NCBI RefSeq assembly: GCF_001889165.1
Contig: NZ_CP016020.1
Span: 2,640,501 to 2,704,500, forward strand
DNA: 64,000 nt
Reading direction: 5' to 3'
DNA from: Bacillus weihaiensis
GTDB lineage: Bacteria; Bacillota; Bacilli; Bacillales; Bacillaceae
A model generated the notes under the pieces. That model searched no databases. It was not told the DNA's origin and worked only from the letters and a program-made list of their open reading frames with translations. Each line of letters begins with the position of its first letter. The stretch's first letter is position 1. Below, piece after piece: positions 47,666-57,081 of the stretch. The position numbers and the translations under genes are program-made.

Positions 47666-47840
47666 ATGTGTTTGATATAAGTTCTATAATCACTCGTTAA
47701 GGAGTGAAAGCACTCAACTACCTGCCAAAGAAAGTTTAGAGAAGACCTAGATCTCACTGAGTCGCGTAGGGAGGATCAGCTTTCTTATTATGGAAAAGAA
47801 AGTTCATTTCTCCCACGCTTTTACTTCCTATTTAATTTTA

Positions 47841-47867
47841 AAAAAGACACTCCACTTATAGAGCGTC
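47841..47867 (-). terminator. Terminator of ykvR
   Basis: GACGCTC / GAGTGTC hairpin (minus strand) at the ykvR stop codon, then a T-run. Confidence 0.7.
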
Positions 47868-48138
47868 AGTTCATTAAACCTTCATCTATGTATACTTCCA
47901 TGCCTTCTTCTTCTAAGCATTCACCAAAAAATTTCACTGCTTTTTTATAATCATAGTTAATTATGTTTAAATCTTGATCATCAGCATCATAAACGGCTAC
48001 TACAGCATCGTTTGCATAAAGATTGATATAATCATCATCTGATCCTTTTAAATGTGCCTCTACGCTGAATTCCTGTCCCTTTACTACTTCTTTGTTTGAC
48101 TTTAGTGCCCTCGATAATAAGTGTTTGATTTCATTCAT
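47866..48138 (-). CDS. ykvR: YkvR-like protein (DUF3219)
   Basis: 90 aa, acidic, soluble; contains KGSDDDYINLYANDAVVAVYDADDQ. Short alpha/beta protein of unknown function in the DUF3219 group. The symbol rests on length and its place between que genes and ykvS, as in B. subtilis. TAGGAGAATAGAAAA precedes the ATG. Confidence 0.8.
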   Translation of the reverse strand: MNEIKHLLSRALKSNKEVVKGQEFSVEAHLKGSDDDYINLYANDAVVAVYDADDQDLNIINYDYKKAVKFFGECLEEEGMEVYIDEGLMN

Positions 48139-48276
48139 TTTTCTATTCTCCTAAAATGTGCCTTTATATGGTTGTACCATAATGAAGATGCTTTGTACAA
48201 TTTTCCTCAGTCCTTATCTCAGAGCTCTTAGAAAAAATTCTCTCTTATAGGAAGATTCTAGCTTAAGCCAAAAAGA

Positions 48277-48323
48277 AAAGACTGTAGGTAGCTAAATTCA
48301 TATCGAGCATATCTACAGTCTTT
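48277..48323 (-). terminator. Terminator of the queCDEF operon
   Basis: AAAGACTGTAG / CTACAGTCTTT stem with a long partly paired interior, 33 bases past the queF stop. Confidence 0.75.
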
Positions 48324-48355
48324 AGAAAGTTCCATTATGTGATAACCTTTGTCCT

Positions 48356-48853
48356 TTATCGATTATCAATTGTTTCAGGATACAAATCATGATTCATCAT
48401 ACGGTATTCAGCCATCTTCTCATACTTCGTTCCTGGTTTCCCATAGTTTGTATAAGGGTCAATTGAAATACCTCCACGTGGCGTAAATTTACCCCATACT
48501 TCAATATAACGTGGGTCCATTAATTCAATTAAATCATTCATAATAATATTCATACAGTCTTCGTGGAAATCTCCATGATTTCTGAAGCTAAATAAATATA
48601 GCTTTAGTGATTTACTTTCAACCATTTTAACATCTGGGATGTAGCTAATATAAATAGTAGCGAAATCTGGTTGCCCTGTTTTTGGGCATAAGCTTGTGAA
48701 TTCCGGGCAATTAAATTTAACAAAATAATCACGGTTTTGGTGTTTATTATCAAAAGACTCTAAAATACTTGGTGAATACTCAAATAAATAATTCGTACCT
48801 TGGTTTCCTAATAACGTAACATCTTGTAGTTCTTCATCTTTTCTTCCTGACAT
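48356..48853 (-). CDS. queF: NADPH-dependent 7-cyano-7-deazaguanine (preQ0) reductase QueF
   Basis: Reduces preQ0 to preQ1 for queuosine synthesis; 165 aa, the B. subtilis length (type I, T-fold). The catalytic Cys lies in [22 protein letters not shown], and [21 protein letters not shown] is the second signature. Last gene of queC-queD-queE-queF, 29 bases after queE. Confidence 0.95.
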   Translation of the reverse strand: MSGRKDEELQDVTLLGNQGTNYLFEYSPSILESFDNKHQNRDYFVKFNCPEFTSLCPKTGQPDFATIYISYIPDVKMVESKSLKLYLFSFRNHGDFHEDCMNIIMNDLIELMDPRYIEVWGKFTPRGGISIDPYTNYGKPGTKYEKMAEYRMMNHDLYPETIDNR

Positions 48854-48882
48854 CTACTTTTCCTCTTTTCTATCTAAATTTA

Positions 48883-49611
48883 TTATACACCGCGTTTGTT
48901 TCCCCAAATCAATGTATGAAGCTGTGGTAACACTCTCACAGCATTTAACTCTTTATCCGCAATGACTTGATCAATAAGCCATTCATATCTAGTAAGTAGT
49001 TTCTCAACTAATTGTTTTGTTTCTGCTTGATAGATATCTTCGTTTCCTACCTGTAAGTAAAAGGGGATATCTGGATAACGAAGATGTACGTTTTTGGCAT
49101 ACTCTAAGTCTTCTAGATTAAAGATAACGACTTTTAGGCTTATCGAATGTTTGTCGCCCTCTACTTTGACACGTGAAATGATCTCATCTAATTTCATGAA
49201 ATCGGTTCTCATCCCCGAACTAGGGGGCTTAGGTGAAATCGTTAAATCATCTATTTCTTTCAACCATTCTTGATATTTACTTCCCTGTGTCTCAATGGCA
49301 ATCTTTTTTCCCTTTTCTTTTAATAGAGTGATAAACTCTTGTAAATTTGCTAATAAAGCTGGATTTCCACCTGATATTGTTACATGAGAAAACCGATCCT
49401 CTCCAAGCTGTACTAGCTCTTCCCAAATCTCCTCAGCAGATAATTGACGAATATCATCTTTAGCTGAACCGTCCCATGTAAAAGCAGAATCACACCAACT
49501 ACAAGAATAATCACAGCCTGCTGTTCGAACAAACATCGTTTTTTGCCCGATGACCATTCCTTCCCCTTGAATGGTAGGACCGAACACTTCTAATACTGGG
49601 ATTTTTTTCAA
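48883..49611 (-). CDS. queE: 7-carboxy-7-deazaguanine synthase QueE
   Basis: Radical-SAM enzyme forming the deazapurine ring; 242 aa. IPVLEVFGPTIQGEG at the start, [4Fe-4S] motif CDYSCSWC and GGNPALL. A longer reading starts 26 codons earlier, but the TTG at 49611 with AAGGAGGG seven bases upstream gives the family N-terminus. That TTG overlaps the queD stop (TTGA), so translation is coupled. Confidence 0.95.
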   Translation of the reverse strand: MKKIPVLEVFGPTIQGEGMVIGQKTMFVRTAGCDYSCSWCDSAFTWDGSAKDDIRQLSAEEIWEELVQLGEDRFSHVTISGGNPALLANLQEFITLLKEKGKKIAIETQGSKYQEWLKEIDDLTISPKPPSSGMRTDFMKLDEIISRVKVEGDKHSISLKVVIFNLEDLEYAKNVHLRYPDIPFYLQVGNEDIYQAETKQLVEKLLTRYEWLIDQVIADKELNAVRVLPQLHTLIWGNKRGV

Positions 49612-50054
49612 CGGTGACCCTCCTTTTTCTTCTTCGGACGGTACACTACATAGCTGGTTGGTGTTTCTCTTACAAAAACCTGTACACATTTCGGTTGATT
49701 ATCCTTTTGATCTAGGTCATTTTGAACGACTTCATAGATTGCGCGTGCAACACCTTCAGTGGTCGGAAAATAAGTAGGATCCTTCTCTGAAAATAAGTCT
49801 TTATGATCATTTAGAATCGTATGATCAAAGCGTTTATGGATGAGTCTTTTTAATGAAGCAAAGTTCACTAAAAAACCTGTTTCATCTAACTCATCACCTG
49901 CAATTGTGATATTTACAAAATAGGTATGTCCATGCACGTTCTGACATTTCCCAGCATCTTCATGTGGGATATAGTGGGCAGCTGCGATATGCATATCCTT
50001 ATTCAATTCAAATTGATAATCATGCTGTACTTGAGGATATATTTGTTGAATCAT
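49608..50054 (-). CDS. queD: 6-carboxytetrahydropterin synthase QueD
   Basis: 148 aa T-fold enzyme converting dihydroneopterin triphosphate to CPH4. Zn-binding His in MHIAAAHY and NVHGHTYF, catalytic Cys in GKCQN, FVNFASLKRLIHKRFDHTILND. Second gene of the que operon, one base after queC's stop region and overlapping queE. Confidence 0.94.
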   Translation of the reverse strand: MIQQIYPQVQHDYQFELNKDMHIAAAHYIPHEDAGKCQNVHGHTYFVNITIAGDELDETGFLVNFASLKRLIHKRFDHTILNDHKDLFSEKDPTYFPTTEGVARAIYEVVQNDLDQKDNQPKCVQVFVRETPTSYVVYRPKKKKEGHR

Positions 50055-50055
50055 C

Positions 50056-50718
50056 TTATTTCACACCTTTTTCATGGAGATATTCATTAAGGCCTTTTTG
50101 TCGAAGCTCACACGCTGGACATTCTCCACATCCATCAGCAATAATTCCGTTATAGCACGTTAATGTTTTTTCACGAACAAAATTAAGGACACCTAAGTCG
50201 TCCGCAAGCTTCCACGTTTCCGCTTTATTAATCCACATAAGTGGAGTATGGATAACAAAAGGTTTATCTAAAGCAAGATTTAACGTCACATTACAAGATT
50301 TCACAAAGGCATCTCGACAGTCTGGATAGCCGCTGAAATCTGTTTCACAAACCCCTGTTACAATGTGCTTGGCACCAATTTGATTTGCTAGAATGGTCGC
50401 AAAGGATAAGAACAGAAGATTTCTCCCAGGAACAAATGTTGAAGGAAGCTCACCGTCCTTTTGTTCGATTTCAATATCAGCTCTAGTTAAAGCGTTAGGG
50501 GCAAGTTGATTAAGCAAGGACATGTCTAATAGATGGTGTTGAATTCCTAACTCTTTTGCAATAGATGAAGCAACTTCTATTTCTGCGCTATGACGTTGAT
50601 TGTAGTTGAACGTTACCGCAACAACTTCTTTAAATTGTTTCATTGCCCAAAATAAGCATGTTGTACTATCCTGTCCTCCACTAAATACAACTACTGCTTT
50701 ATCATTTTTCATTTTCAT
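50056..50718 (-). CDS. queC: 7-cyano-7-deazaguanine synthase QueC
   Basis: 220 aa. ATP-pyrophosphatase P-loop [12 protein letters not shown] at the N-terminus, and Zn site [19 protein letters not shown] at the C-terminus. Converts CDG to preQ0. A GTG at 50736 is in frame; the ATG at 50718 with GAAAGGA five bases away is preferred. First gene of the operon; transcription is controlled by the preQ1 riboswitch upstream. Confidence 0.94.
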   Translation of the reverse strand: MKMKNDKAVVVFSGGQDSTTCLFWAMKQFKEVVAVTFNYNQRHSAEIEVASSIAKELGIQHHLLDMSLLNQLAPNALTRADIEIEQKDGELPSTFVPGRNLLFLSFATILANQIGAKHIVTGVCETDFSGYPDCRDAFVKSCNVTLNLALDKPFVIHTPLMWINKAETWKLADDLGVLNFVREKTLTCYNGIIADGCGECPACELRQKGLNEYLHEKGVK

Positions 50719-50965
50719 CTCGTTCCTTTCATCCACGTATAAACAAGTTTTACTGAGATAAACTATTTTATTAAGAAGGTTATTTCATGGGGTTAACTAA
50801 CACTATTTTCCTATAAGAAATCGCAAGGATCCGCATATCAAAGACAGAATAAGTGAATAGGAACAATTAGCATTATTTACCTTACATTCCTATCTGACTT
50901 ATAATTCAAGCCGATCGTTCCTAGAGCTAACCACCAAAACGACGTACCATATTTTCTTATAACAA

Positions 50966-51002
50966 CAAAAAAACACCTTCGAATTCATTCGAGGTGTCTA
51001 GC
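50966..51002 (-). terminator. Riboswitch-controlled terminator upstream of queC
   Basis: ACACCTTCGAATT / AATTCGAGGTGT-type hairpin (CACCTCGAAT / ATTCGAAGGTG on the minus strand) followed by seven T residues. Its 5' arm plus the preceding GCTAG can instead pair with the 5' strand of the preQ1 aptamer. Confidence 0.88.
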
Positions 51003-51040
51003 GTTCATCTAAAAAATAACGTATCTCACTTGAGATATCA

Positions 51041-51073
51041 TAGTTTTTTATAGAGGGTTGTGCTAGAACCTCT
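51041..51073 (-). promoter_or_regulatory. PreQ1-I riboswitch aptamer controlling queCDEF
   Basis: Minus strand: AGAGGTTCTAGC, loop, CCCTCT, then ATAAAAAACTA, matching the known queC leader of B. subtilis (P1 stem AGAGG/CCTCT and A-rich tail for the pseudoknot). A second imperfect stem follows (51021-51039), then a terminator. Ligand binding should favour termination and shut off preQ1 synthesis. Confidence 0.93.
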
Positions 51074-51173
51074 CCCGTTTAACTTAAACGGATTTTCTTT
51101 TCATTTTTCAACTAGGAAACTATAACATGAAATACTATGATTTGCAATGATATTTGTACGTGGGGTGAATAGA

Positions 51174-52502
51174 ATGTCCTTTAAGCAGCTTGTCATAATT
51201 GTCCGAAATAGCTTTTGGTATTTACCGACTTTATATGGGATTATAGCAATTGCACTTGCGATTATCAGTATGTTTATTGATCGTTACCTTGCGTCACTAA
51301 CACTTTATGAGCAAATACCGAGCGTGTTTCTGTCAGATATTAATCTTTCCCAAACTATTTTGAGTGCATTAGCAACATCTCTGTTAACGATGACTACGAT
51401 TACTTTTTCCTCGATACTAGTTGTTCTAACAACGTATCTCTCACAATTTTCACCAAGAACACTTCAGAACTTTATTACGGACCATCATACACAACGGGTT
51501 CTTGGCATTTTTATTGGTGGATTTATTTATACAGTAATTTTGCTGCTTCTAGTAAGAGAAAATGATGTAAGCTCTACATTTATTGTTCCTACTTTTGCTA
51601 TTTTAGTTTCCTTTATATGCTTAGGTATGTTCGTTTTTTTCATACATCATGTAACAACATGGATTAAAGTAAGCAATTTAATTTTTAATATTACATCTAA
51701 GACCATTACATCTATCCACCAGCATTATGTGAATGAAGAACGTTATCAGGAAGCTCCTCCTTGGGAAAGCTGGGAGTTTGAAGAACTTGCTACAATTCAG
51801 CCGCTTCAATTAAAGAGCAAAAAATCGGGATATATTGAATACATTGAGATTGAGAAACTATTGCAACAAGCTATAAAAGATAATGTCATTGTTAAAATTG
51901 AGCAGGATCTAGGTAAATATGTAGACAAAGATACTCCTTTGTTTTCGATTTGGCACTTAACAAATAAAACACATTTACCTGTATATTTAAGTTTCATGAC
52001 CATCTCTTCAGACCAAGAACCGGTTCAAGATGTAAACTTCGGTCTACAAAAGCTAGTAGAAATTGCTTTACGTGCGGTTTCACCAGGAATAAATGATCCT
52101 TATACAGCTATAAATAGCATTAATCATTTAGCCAAAATCCTGTCTTTGTTAGGCAAAAAACATTTAGCTACCCCTTACCATTTTGACCGTCACCATCAGC
52201 TACGGATTATTTTCGAAAAACCAGCATTTGAGGATTATTTATATGAAAGCTTCTATCAAATAAGATACTATGCACAAGAGGATGTTTCGGTTATGGCTGC
52301 AATTCTTAAAGCCCTAGCATTTATTGCACAAGGAAATTCTAGTGTTATTAAACAAAGTGTATGGGAATTCACCTTGTATATTATAGAAGGGTTAAATAGG
52401 GTCGACTGGCTAACTAAGGATCGTGAATTTTTAAATAAAAAGCTCTATCACATCGCTAAGAACTGTGAAAAACAAAAAAAGGCACCTTCCATACTTTTAT
52501 GA
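51174..52502 (+). CDS. DUF2254 membrane protein
   Basis: 442 aa: four N-terminal membrane helices (about residues 18-200) and a ~240-aa cytoplasmic part, with the family signature VSPGINDPYTAINSINHL near 303. The ATG at 51174 follows GGGGTGAATAGA; an earlier start lacks a site. Monocistronic, divergent from the que operon. Function unknown in the family. Confidence 0.85.
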   Translation: MSFKQLVIIVRNSFWYLPTLYGIIAIALAIISMFIDRYLASLTLYEQIPSVFLSDINLSQTILSALATSLLTMTTITFSSILVVLTTYLSQFSPRTLQNFITDHHTQRVLGIFIGGFIYTVILLLLVRENDVSSTFIVPTFAILVSFICLGMFVFFIHHVTTWIKVSNLIFNITSKTITSIHQHYVNEERYQEAPPWESWEFEELATIQPLQLKSKKSGYIEYIEIEKLLQQAIKDNVIVKIEQDLGKYVDKDTPLFSIWHLTNKTHLPVYLSFMTISSDQEPVQDVNFGLQKLVEIALRAVSPGINDPYTAINSINHLAKILSLLGKKHLATPYHFDRHHQLRIIFEKPAFEDYLYESFYQIRYYAQEDVSVMAAILKALAFIAQGNSSVIKQSVWEFTLYIIEGLNRVDWLTKDREFLNKKLYHIAKNCEKQKKAPSILL

Positions 52503-52625
52503 ATCAAGAGTAGTAGGCTAATGAGATGGTTGTTGATTTTAAACTGATAGCGTGACAATCCATGCATTTTCCATTCACTTCATAAGGAGCTATTTACTAA
52601 CGAAAAGTATCACTCACTTCTTAGC

Positions 52626-52664
52626 GTGTAAAAAAAAACAGGCTTAGCACCTGTTTTTTTACAC
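52626..52664. terminator. Bidirectional terminator
   Basis: GTGTAAAAAAACAGG / CCTGTTTTTTTACAC stem with loop, between the DUF2254 gene and the convergent 41-aa gene; T-runs on both strands. Confidence 0.88.
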
Positions 52665-52665
52665 G

Positions 52666-52791
52666 TTATTCTCCTTTTTTCTTGCCGCCTTCTTCTGCAA
52701 GTTGGTCAAATGATTTCACTTTACCATGAGGATTTTGTGATTGCTTACGAACTGCCCATTGACGCTCTTGCTGTGATTTTGATTGTGTCAT
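52666..52791 (-). CDS. Small basic protein (41 aa, DUF6254-like)
   Basis: 41 aa, basic, with QNPHGKVKSFDQLAEEGGKKK. AAAGGAGAG lies nine bases before the ATG. It closely recalls a short Bacillus family annotated as DUF6254 (tentative). No known function; too short for routine calling. Shares the terminator at 52626. Confidence 0.7.
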   Translation of the reverse strand: MTQSKSQQERQWAVRKQSQNPHGKVKSFDQLAEEGGKKKGE

Positions 52792-52868
52792 ATGGTATAA
52801 CTCTCCTTTACATCAATTCGTCCCTAAATGAGACTTTCGTTATTTTTTCCATATGACAGCATTTCATT

Positions 52869-53369
52869 CTATACATCTTTTGCCGAATTACTCCCTCTTC
52901 CAAAAACAAGAAATAAACCTACTATAATAAGAAGGAGTGGCCAAAATGAAAGGATATTAAATGAGAACATGTTTTGAATCATAAAAACAAAGGCTAATCC
53001 AGATAAGATAAAAATCGGAATAAGAAGTCCGAACTCTCTTCCTCCGAATAACCATAGTTCAAATAGTCCAACAGCAACTGCTACTAAATAAATGGGCCAC
53101 GTATATCCAGAGTAATTCCACCCTGTCATTTCTTCAAAAGTGAAAAGCAGACTTAACACAAATAATATTCCACCTGGTACTAGCAAACCCGCCTTTTGTT
53201 TATTTGCTCCTGATAAAAAGAATCCAACGTGAAACCCAATAGATACAAATAAAAGAATAAGAGGCCAGGAAAAGCTCCAAAATTCATCGATGATGCCTAC
53301 TGTTTGTAAAGAAAATAAAAGTCCAATTGCGATTAGGAATATACCATAACCCGCTTTACCATTTTTCAT
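52869..53369 (-). CDS. Membrane protein with LiaI/DUF5668-like helices
   Basis: 166 aa with about six short hydrophobic helices arranged as glycine-rich pairs (GYGIFLIAIGLLFSLQTVGI near the N-terminus; FWPLLLIIVGLFLVFGRG at the end), typical of the LiaI-LiaF-like transmembrane region. May be linked to cell-envelope stress sensing (inference). GAGGAGGATGATCA precedes the ATG. Confidence 0.75.
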   Translation of the reverse strand: MKNGKAGYGIFLIAIGLLFSLQTVGIIDEFWSFSWPLILLFVSIGFHVGFFLSGANKQKAGLLVPGGILFVLSLLFTFEEMTGWNYSGYTWPIYLVAVAVGLFELWLFGGREFGLLIPIFILSGLAFVFMIQNMFSFNILSFWPLLLIIVGLFLVFGRGSNSAKDV

Positions 53370-53449
53370 TGATCATCCTCCTCATCACTTAAATAGAATA
53401 GATCGCTCTTTTATCATACGATAAATAGTGGCTAATTAGTGGTAAAACC

Positions 53450-53478
53450 GAAAAAAAAGAACCTACAAAAGTAAGTTC
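53450..53478 (-). terminator. Terminator of the DUF21/CBS gene
   Basis: GAACCTAC / GTAAGTTC hairpin with loop AAAA and eight T residues on the minus strand. Confidence 0.8.
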
Positions 53479-53480
53479 AT

Positions 53481-54830
53481 TTAAGAGGATGTTGCTATTT
53501 TATTCTCTAAAAGTGTTGGATTTGGTATAGCTTCTACCTGAATTTTTGAAATTTCAATTGATTTAATATGATGGTTTTCCATCTGTTTAACTTTAAATGA
53601 ATACGGATGAAGCTCAACTAAGCCACCTGTTTGGATATCGTAATGCTCAGTTAAAATCCAACCACCAATCGTGTCTACGTCTGCATCATCAATTTCAAGT
53701 CCTAACAGTTCATTAATTTCACTTACAAGGACTTTACCGTCAATAATATATTTATTCTCATTCACCTTTTGAATCAAAGGAACTTCATCTGCATCAAATT
53801 CATCCCTGATTTCCCCAACGATTTCTTCAAGAATATCTTCAACAGTTACAAGTCCAGCAGTTCCACCATATTCATCAATTAAGATTGCCATATGAATTCT
53901 TTCTCTTTGCATTTTTAGCAATAGTTCATGAATAGGAACCGATTCAATTACTTGAATGATCGGACGAACATATTTATCAATAGTTAACGGCTGATCACTT
54001 TCAAAATGAATAAGGTCTGTAAAAATCTCTTTAATATTGACAATACCTACGATATGATCCTTATCACCATCTACAATCGGATATCTTGTGTACTTTTCAT
54101 CCTTAATAATCTCTAGCTGCTCCTGAATGGGTGCGTCAATAGAGAGTGATACGATTTCAGTACGAGGAACCATAATTTCCTTTGCAATTCGATTATCAAA
54201 TTCAAAAATCTTATTTACATACTTAAATTCAGATTGATTAATCTCTCCACTTTTATAGCTTTCAGACAAAATAATTCTCAATTCTTCTTCACTATGAGCA
54301 AGCTCGTGCTCTGATACAGGCTTAAATCCAAAAAGACCTGTAATAAATCGTGCAGATCCGTTTAAAATCCAAATAAACGGGTACATTATACGATAGAAGA
54401 CCATTAAAGGTTTTGCAAACCAAATACTAACTTGCTCAGCTTTTTGTATTGCAACTGTTTTTGGTGCTAACTCACCTACAACAACATGTAAAAATGTAAT
54501 CGTTGTAAATGCAATCGTAAACGACAAAACGGCTGAAATAGAACTTGGCAATGAGTACTGGTTAAAGATTGGCGTTAATAAATGCTCTATAGTTGGTTCA
54601 CCTAACCAGCCTAAACCTAGAGCAGTAATGGTAATTCCAAGTTGACAGGCAGATAAATATTCATCAAGATTATCAATAACCTTTTTAGCTGCAACTGCCT
54701 TTTTGTTTCCTTCTGCAATTAATTGGTCAATACGAGAGCTCCTAATTTTTACAATGGCAAATTCAGAAGCAACGAAAAAACCCGTAAGAGCGATTAAAAT
54801 TGCAACAAGCAACAAATTCACTATGTCCAA
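53481..54830 (-). CDS. DUF21/CBS-pair transporter of the CorC/HlyC (MpfA/YrkA) type
   Basis: 449 aa: DUF21 membrane domain with about four helices (~1-190), CBS pair (~205-330; [53 protein letters not shown]) and a C-terminal CorC_HlyC domain (~345-430). Members such as MpfA are Mg2+ (or Co/Zn) efflux transporters (CNNM-related). TTG start after AAGGAAG. A structured-looking leader precedes it. No hemolysin activity is implied. Confidence 0.88.
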   Translation of the reverse strand: MDIVNLLLVAILIALTGFFVASEFAIVKIRSSRIDQLIAEGNKKAVAAKKVIDNLDEYLSACQLGITITALGLGWLGEPTIEHLLTPIFNQYSLPSSISAVLSFTIAFTTITFLHVVVGELAPKTVAIQKAEQVSIWFAKPLMVFYRIMYPFIWILNGSARFITGLFGFKPVSEHELAHSEEELRIILSESYKSGEINQSEFKYVNKIFEFDNRIAKEIMVPRTEIVSLSIDAPIQEQLEIIKDEKYTRYPIVDGDKDHIVGIVNIKEIFTDLIHFESDQPLTIDKYVRPIIQVIESVPIHELLLKMQRERIHMAILIDEYGGTAGLVTVEDILEEIVGEIRDEFDADEVPLIQKVNENKYIIDGKVLVSEINELLGLEIDDADVDTIGGWILTEHYDIQTGGLVELHPYSFKVKQMENHHIKSIEISKIQVEAIPNPTLLENKIATSS

Positions 54831-54960
54831 ATAAGCTTCCTTACTCCGTCAGTTGACGGAAAAGGAGTCACCTCCTGAGAGTTAAATAGATTAATACATG
54901 TCATTTAATGACAACTCTCCTTACTGACGTCCGCTTGGAGATCAATAAGGGATGCTACAA
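54831..54960 (-). promoter_or_regulatory. Possible structured leader of the DUF21/CBS gene
   Basis: Four adjacent stems on the minus strand: CCTTATTGA/TCAGTAAGG (54919-54950), GAGAGTT/AACTCTC (54877-54919) with an inner hairpin TGTCAT/ATGACA, AGGAG/CTCCT (54863-54876) and CCGTCA/TGACGG (54846-54859), ending at the ribosome site. CGTCAGT (54923-54929) can also pair with ACTGACG (54847-54853), giving an alternative fold. No known riboswitch class recognised. Confidence 0.45.
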
Positions 54961-55248
54961 AACTATTTACATTTAACACTGCCCCATATTATCACCCCAC
55001 AGTTTTTCTTAGATTAATCATAATACGAAGAAACCATACAGTCAAACGTAACACTTACCAGATTTCTTAAATAAATATGTGATAAATCGGTTAAAAATAC
55101 CAAATTCAATAAAAAACAACAGAATCTGAGCAAAAATGAACGAATTTCAGTTTTTTAGCACTCATTAGATATGTTAGGAAAGAAAAATACTTTACCCTAG
55201 TCACATTCGTAAAGCCATTTTCTCCTCTATCTGTAATCAAAATAAAAA

Positions 55249-55291
55249 GACTGTAAGAAAGCTCGGTTACTTTCCGAGTTTGCCTACAGTC
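55249..55291 (-). terminator. Terminator of the ykvI-HAD unit
   Basis: Stem GACTGTA..AAACTCGG / CCGAG..TTACAGTC followed by T residues, 18 bases past the HAD stop. Confidence 0.8.
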
Positions 55292-55308
55292 CATTAAATG
55301 TGCCAATT

Positions 55309-55869
55309 TTATTTTATTACCGCAAAAAAATCCTGGTACGATTGTAGGTAGTAGTCAGCACCTTTAGCTTCATTTTGAAATAGGCAAGTAGACAGCCCAA
55401 TCTCTTTGGCAGGAATAATATCTAATAAACGATCTCCTACAGCTAAATCTAAGTGATGACGTTTGTGCAAATATCGATATGATGCACTATCTGGTTTCCT
55501 CGGAAACCCATCATCACCTGCAACGATCTCACTAAAATACTTATGCCAATCATAATAATCTAAAATCGCCATTACTTCATTTCTGGGTTTATGCGTCATA
55601 ATGACATTTACGTTTGTTTTCTGTAACACTTCCTCTACATATGGAAAAGGTCCTTTTTCTTTAGGAGAAAGTGCTCTTTCCCTTTCTTTGAATACTTTGA
55701 CTTGTTCTTCATCTAACCCAAAGAATTCGACTGCATGAGAAAAAGAGATTTTTAATTCTTTATAAATAGCTTCCTTTGCAACCTTATTGTTCATGAGCTC
55801 ATACATGACTTCTGTAAAAGCTGGATACGTATTAAATAATGTTCCATCAAAATCCCATAAAACGTTCAA
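55309..55869 (-). CDS. HAD-superfamily hydrolase
   Basis: 186 aa; motif I WDFDGTLFNT at the N-terminus, motif II-like IMTHKPR near 99 and motif III KPD near 134, VGDRLLDIIPA near 150: the phosphoglycolate-phosphatase-like group. A TTG at 55869 follows GGAAGGA; the frame is open upstream to 55974 but there it overlaps ykvI. Downstream partner of ykvI, with 50 bases between. Substrate unknown. Confidence 0.82.
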   Translation of the reverse strand: MNVLWDFDGTLFNTYPAFTEVMYELMNNKVAKEAIYKELKISFSHAVEFFGLDEEQVKVFKERERALSPKEKGPFPYVEEVLQKTNVNVIMTHKPRNEVMAILDYYDWHKYFSEIVAGDDGFPRKPDSASYRYLHKRHHLDLAVGDRLLDIIPAKEIGLSTCLFQNEAKGADYYLQSYQDFFAVIK

Positions 55870-55919
55870 GCATTTTCTTCCTTCCAATTCATTCTTTGAA
55901 GTCATTTTACCATAGTCAG

Positions 55920-56957
55920 CTACTTTACAGCTGGAAGTTTTTTTATCATTAATAAAAAGAGTGTTCCTAAACAAACGTATCCAAAAATAGGGTATAAAGA
56001 AGAGATTAAAGAACTATAGCCAACCTTACTAATAAAAGCTGCAACACTTAAGATAGCACAGATAATAATCATTCTATTCAGCTTTAAAAATGAGCTTATT
56101 TGTCTTTCCAATCCATATAAATTTCCTATTACAGATGTAAAGACTTCCCCATAAATAACTGCGATATATATGTAGTAAAAGCTGTAAAATGTGGTTTTCA
56201 TCACTTCTGCCATCGGAATATCGAATGATAAAACATCTGACAATGTTGAAAGAGAGATATGACTACTGATGAGAATTAATGTTAATAAACTCCCACCAAT
56301 AATCCCTCCTCTTTTCAAAACCTTTTCGTCCTCTATTTCATTAGCTAAAGGTACAAGAACTGCTGCAGCCATCGTTATATTAAAGGCTGCATAAGAAAAT
56401 GCGGATAGGATCCATTTCCCATTTAAACGATGACTCTCTTCTACTTGCTTTAAAAAGACATCAAGAGAAAAAACTTGTGCTGCTAATAGGACACTAAATA
56501 TGATCAACATTGGTACCACAAGTAAGTTCACACTAAATAATCCATTTATTCCAAACGTCATAACGAGAAAGGTTAGGACAATGGTGACAACAACACCCAT
56601 TCTCACAGATAGTCCAAGCTGTTCCTGAAAAATGGCTCCTGCACCAGAAAGCATGATTGAGGTTAAACCTAATAAGACAATTAACATGAAGATATTTACG
56701 AAACCTCCAACTTTCCTTCCGAACAAAAAGACCATTACCTCCTGATAAGATGTTGCATTTATTCGTTTAGATAATATAAGTAGTTTAGTTCCTAGATGAA
56801 TAAAAAGAAAGCCAGCAACAATCATCCCCATAAGTCCGAACAGGCCATATTTAGTAAAAAATTCGACTATCTCTCTTCCTGTTGCAAAACCTGCTCCAAC
56901 AACCGTTCCAACATATACAGCAGCAACTTTAACAGAAGCAATCCACGGTCTTTTCAT
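55920..56957 (-). CDS. ykvI: YkvI-like membrane transporter
   Basis: 345-aa protein with about ten membrane helices; AAVYVGTVVGAGFATGREIVEFF near residue 10 is the LeuT/APC-like substrate-site helix of the YkvI family. B. subtilis YkvI has 347 aa and precedes queC, as here. ATG at 56957 after GAGAGGTG; an earlier in-frame start lacks a site. Substrate unknown. Confidence 0.85.
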   Translation of the reverse strand: MKRPWIASVKVAAVYVGTVVGAGFATGREIVEFFTKYGLFGLMGMIVAGFLFIHLGTKLLILSKRINATSYQEVMVFLFGRKVGGFVNIFMLIVLLGLTSIMLSGAGAIFQEQLGLSVRMGVVVTIVLTFLVMTFGINGLFSVNLLVVPMLIIFSVLLAAQVFSLDVFLKQVEESHRLNGKWILSAFSYAAFNITMAAAVLVPLANEIEDEKVLKRGGIIGGSLLTLILISSHISLSTLSDVLSFDIPMAEVMKTTFYSFYYIYIAVIYGEVFTSVIGNLYGLERQISSFLKLNRMIIICAILSVAAFISKVGYSSLISSLYPIFGYVCLGTLFLLMIKKLPAVK

Positions 56958-57081
56958 TAACTTTGCACCTCTCACTTTCCACCAAATGGCTTGTATCATT
57001 ATATGAGGGAAAAATCAGATCATTCTTTGAAAGTAAAATACTTATTATAAGCTCATTCTACTGTTTCAGCTTGTAACTCTC

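Noticed and set aside
55106-55306. 66-codon minus-strand frame downstream of the HAD gene
   Set aside because: It runs through the HAD terminator hairpin.
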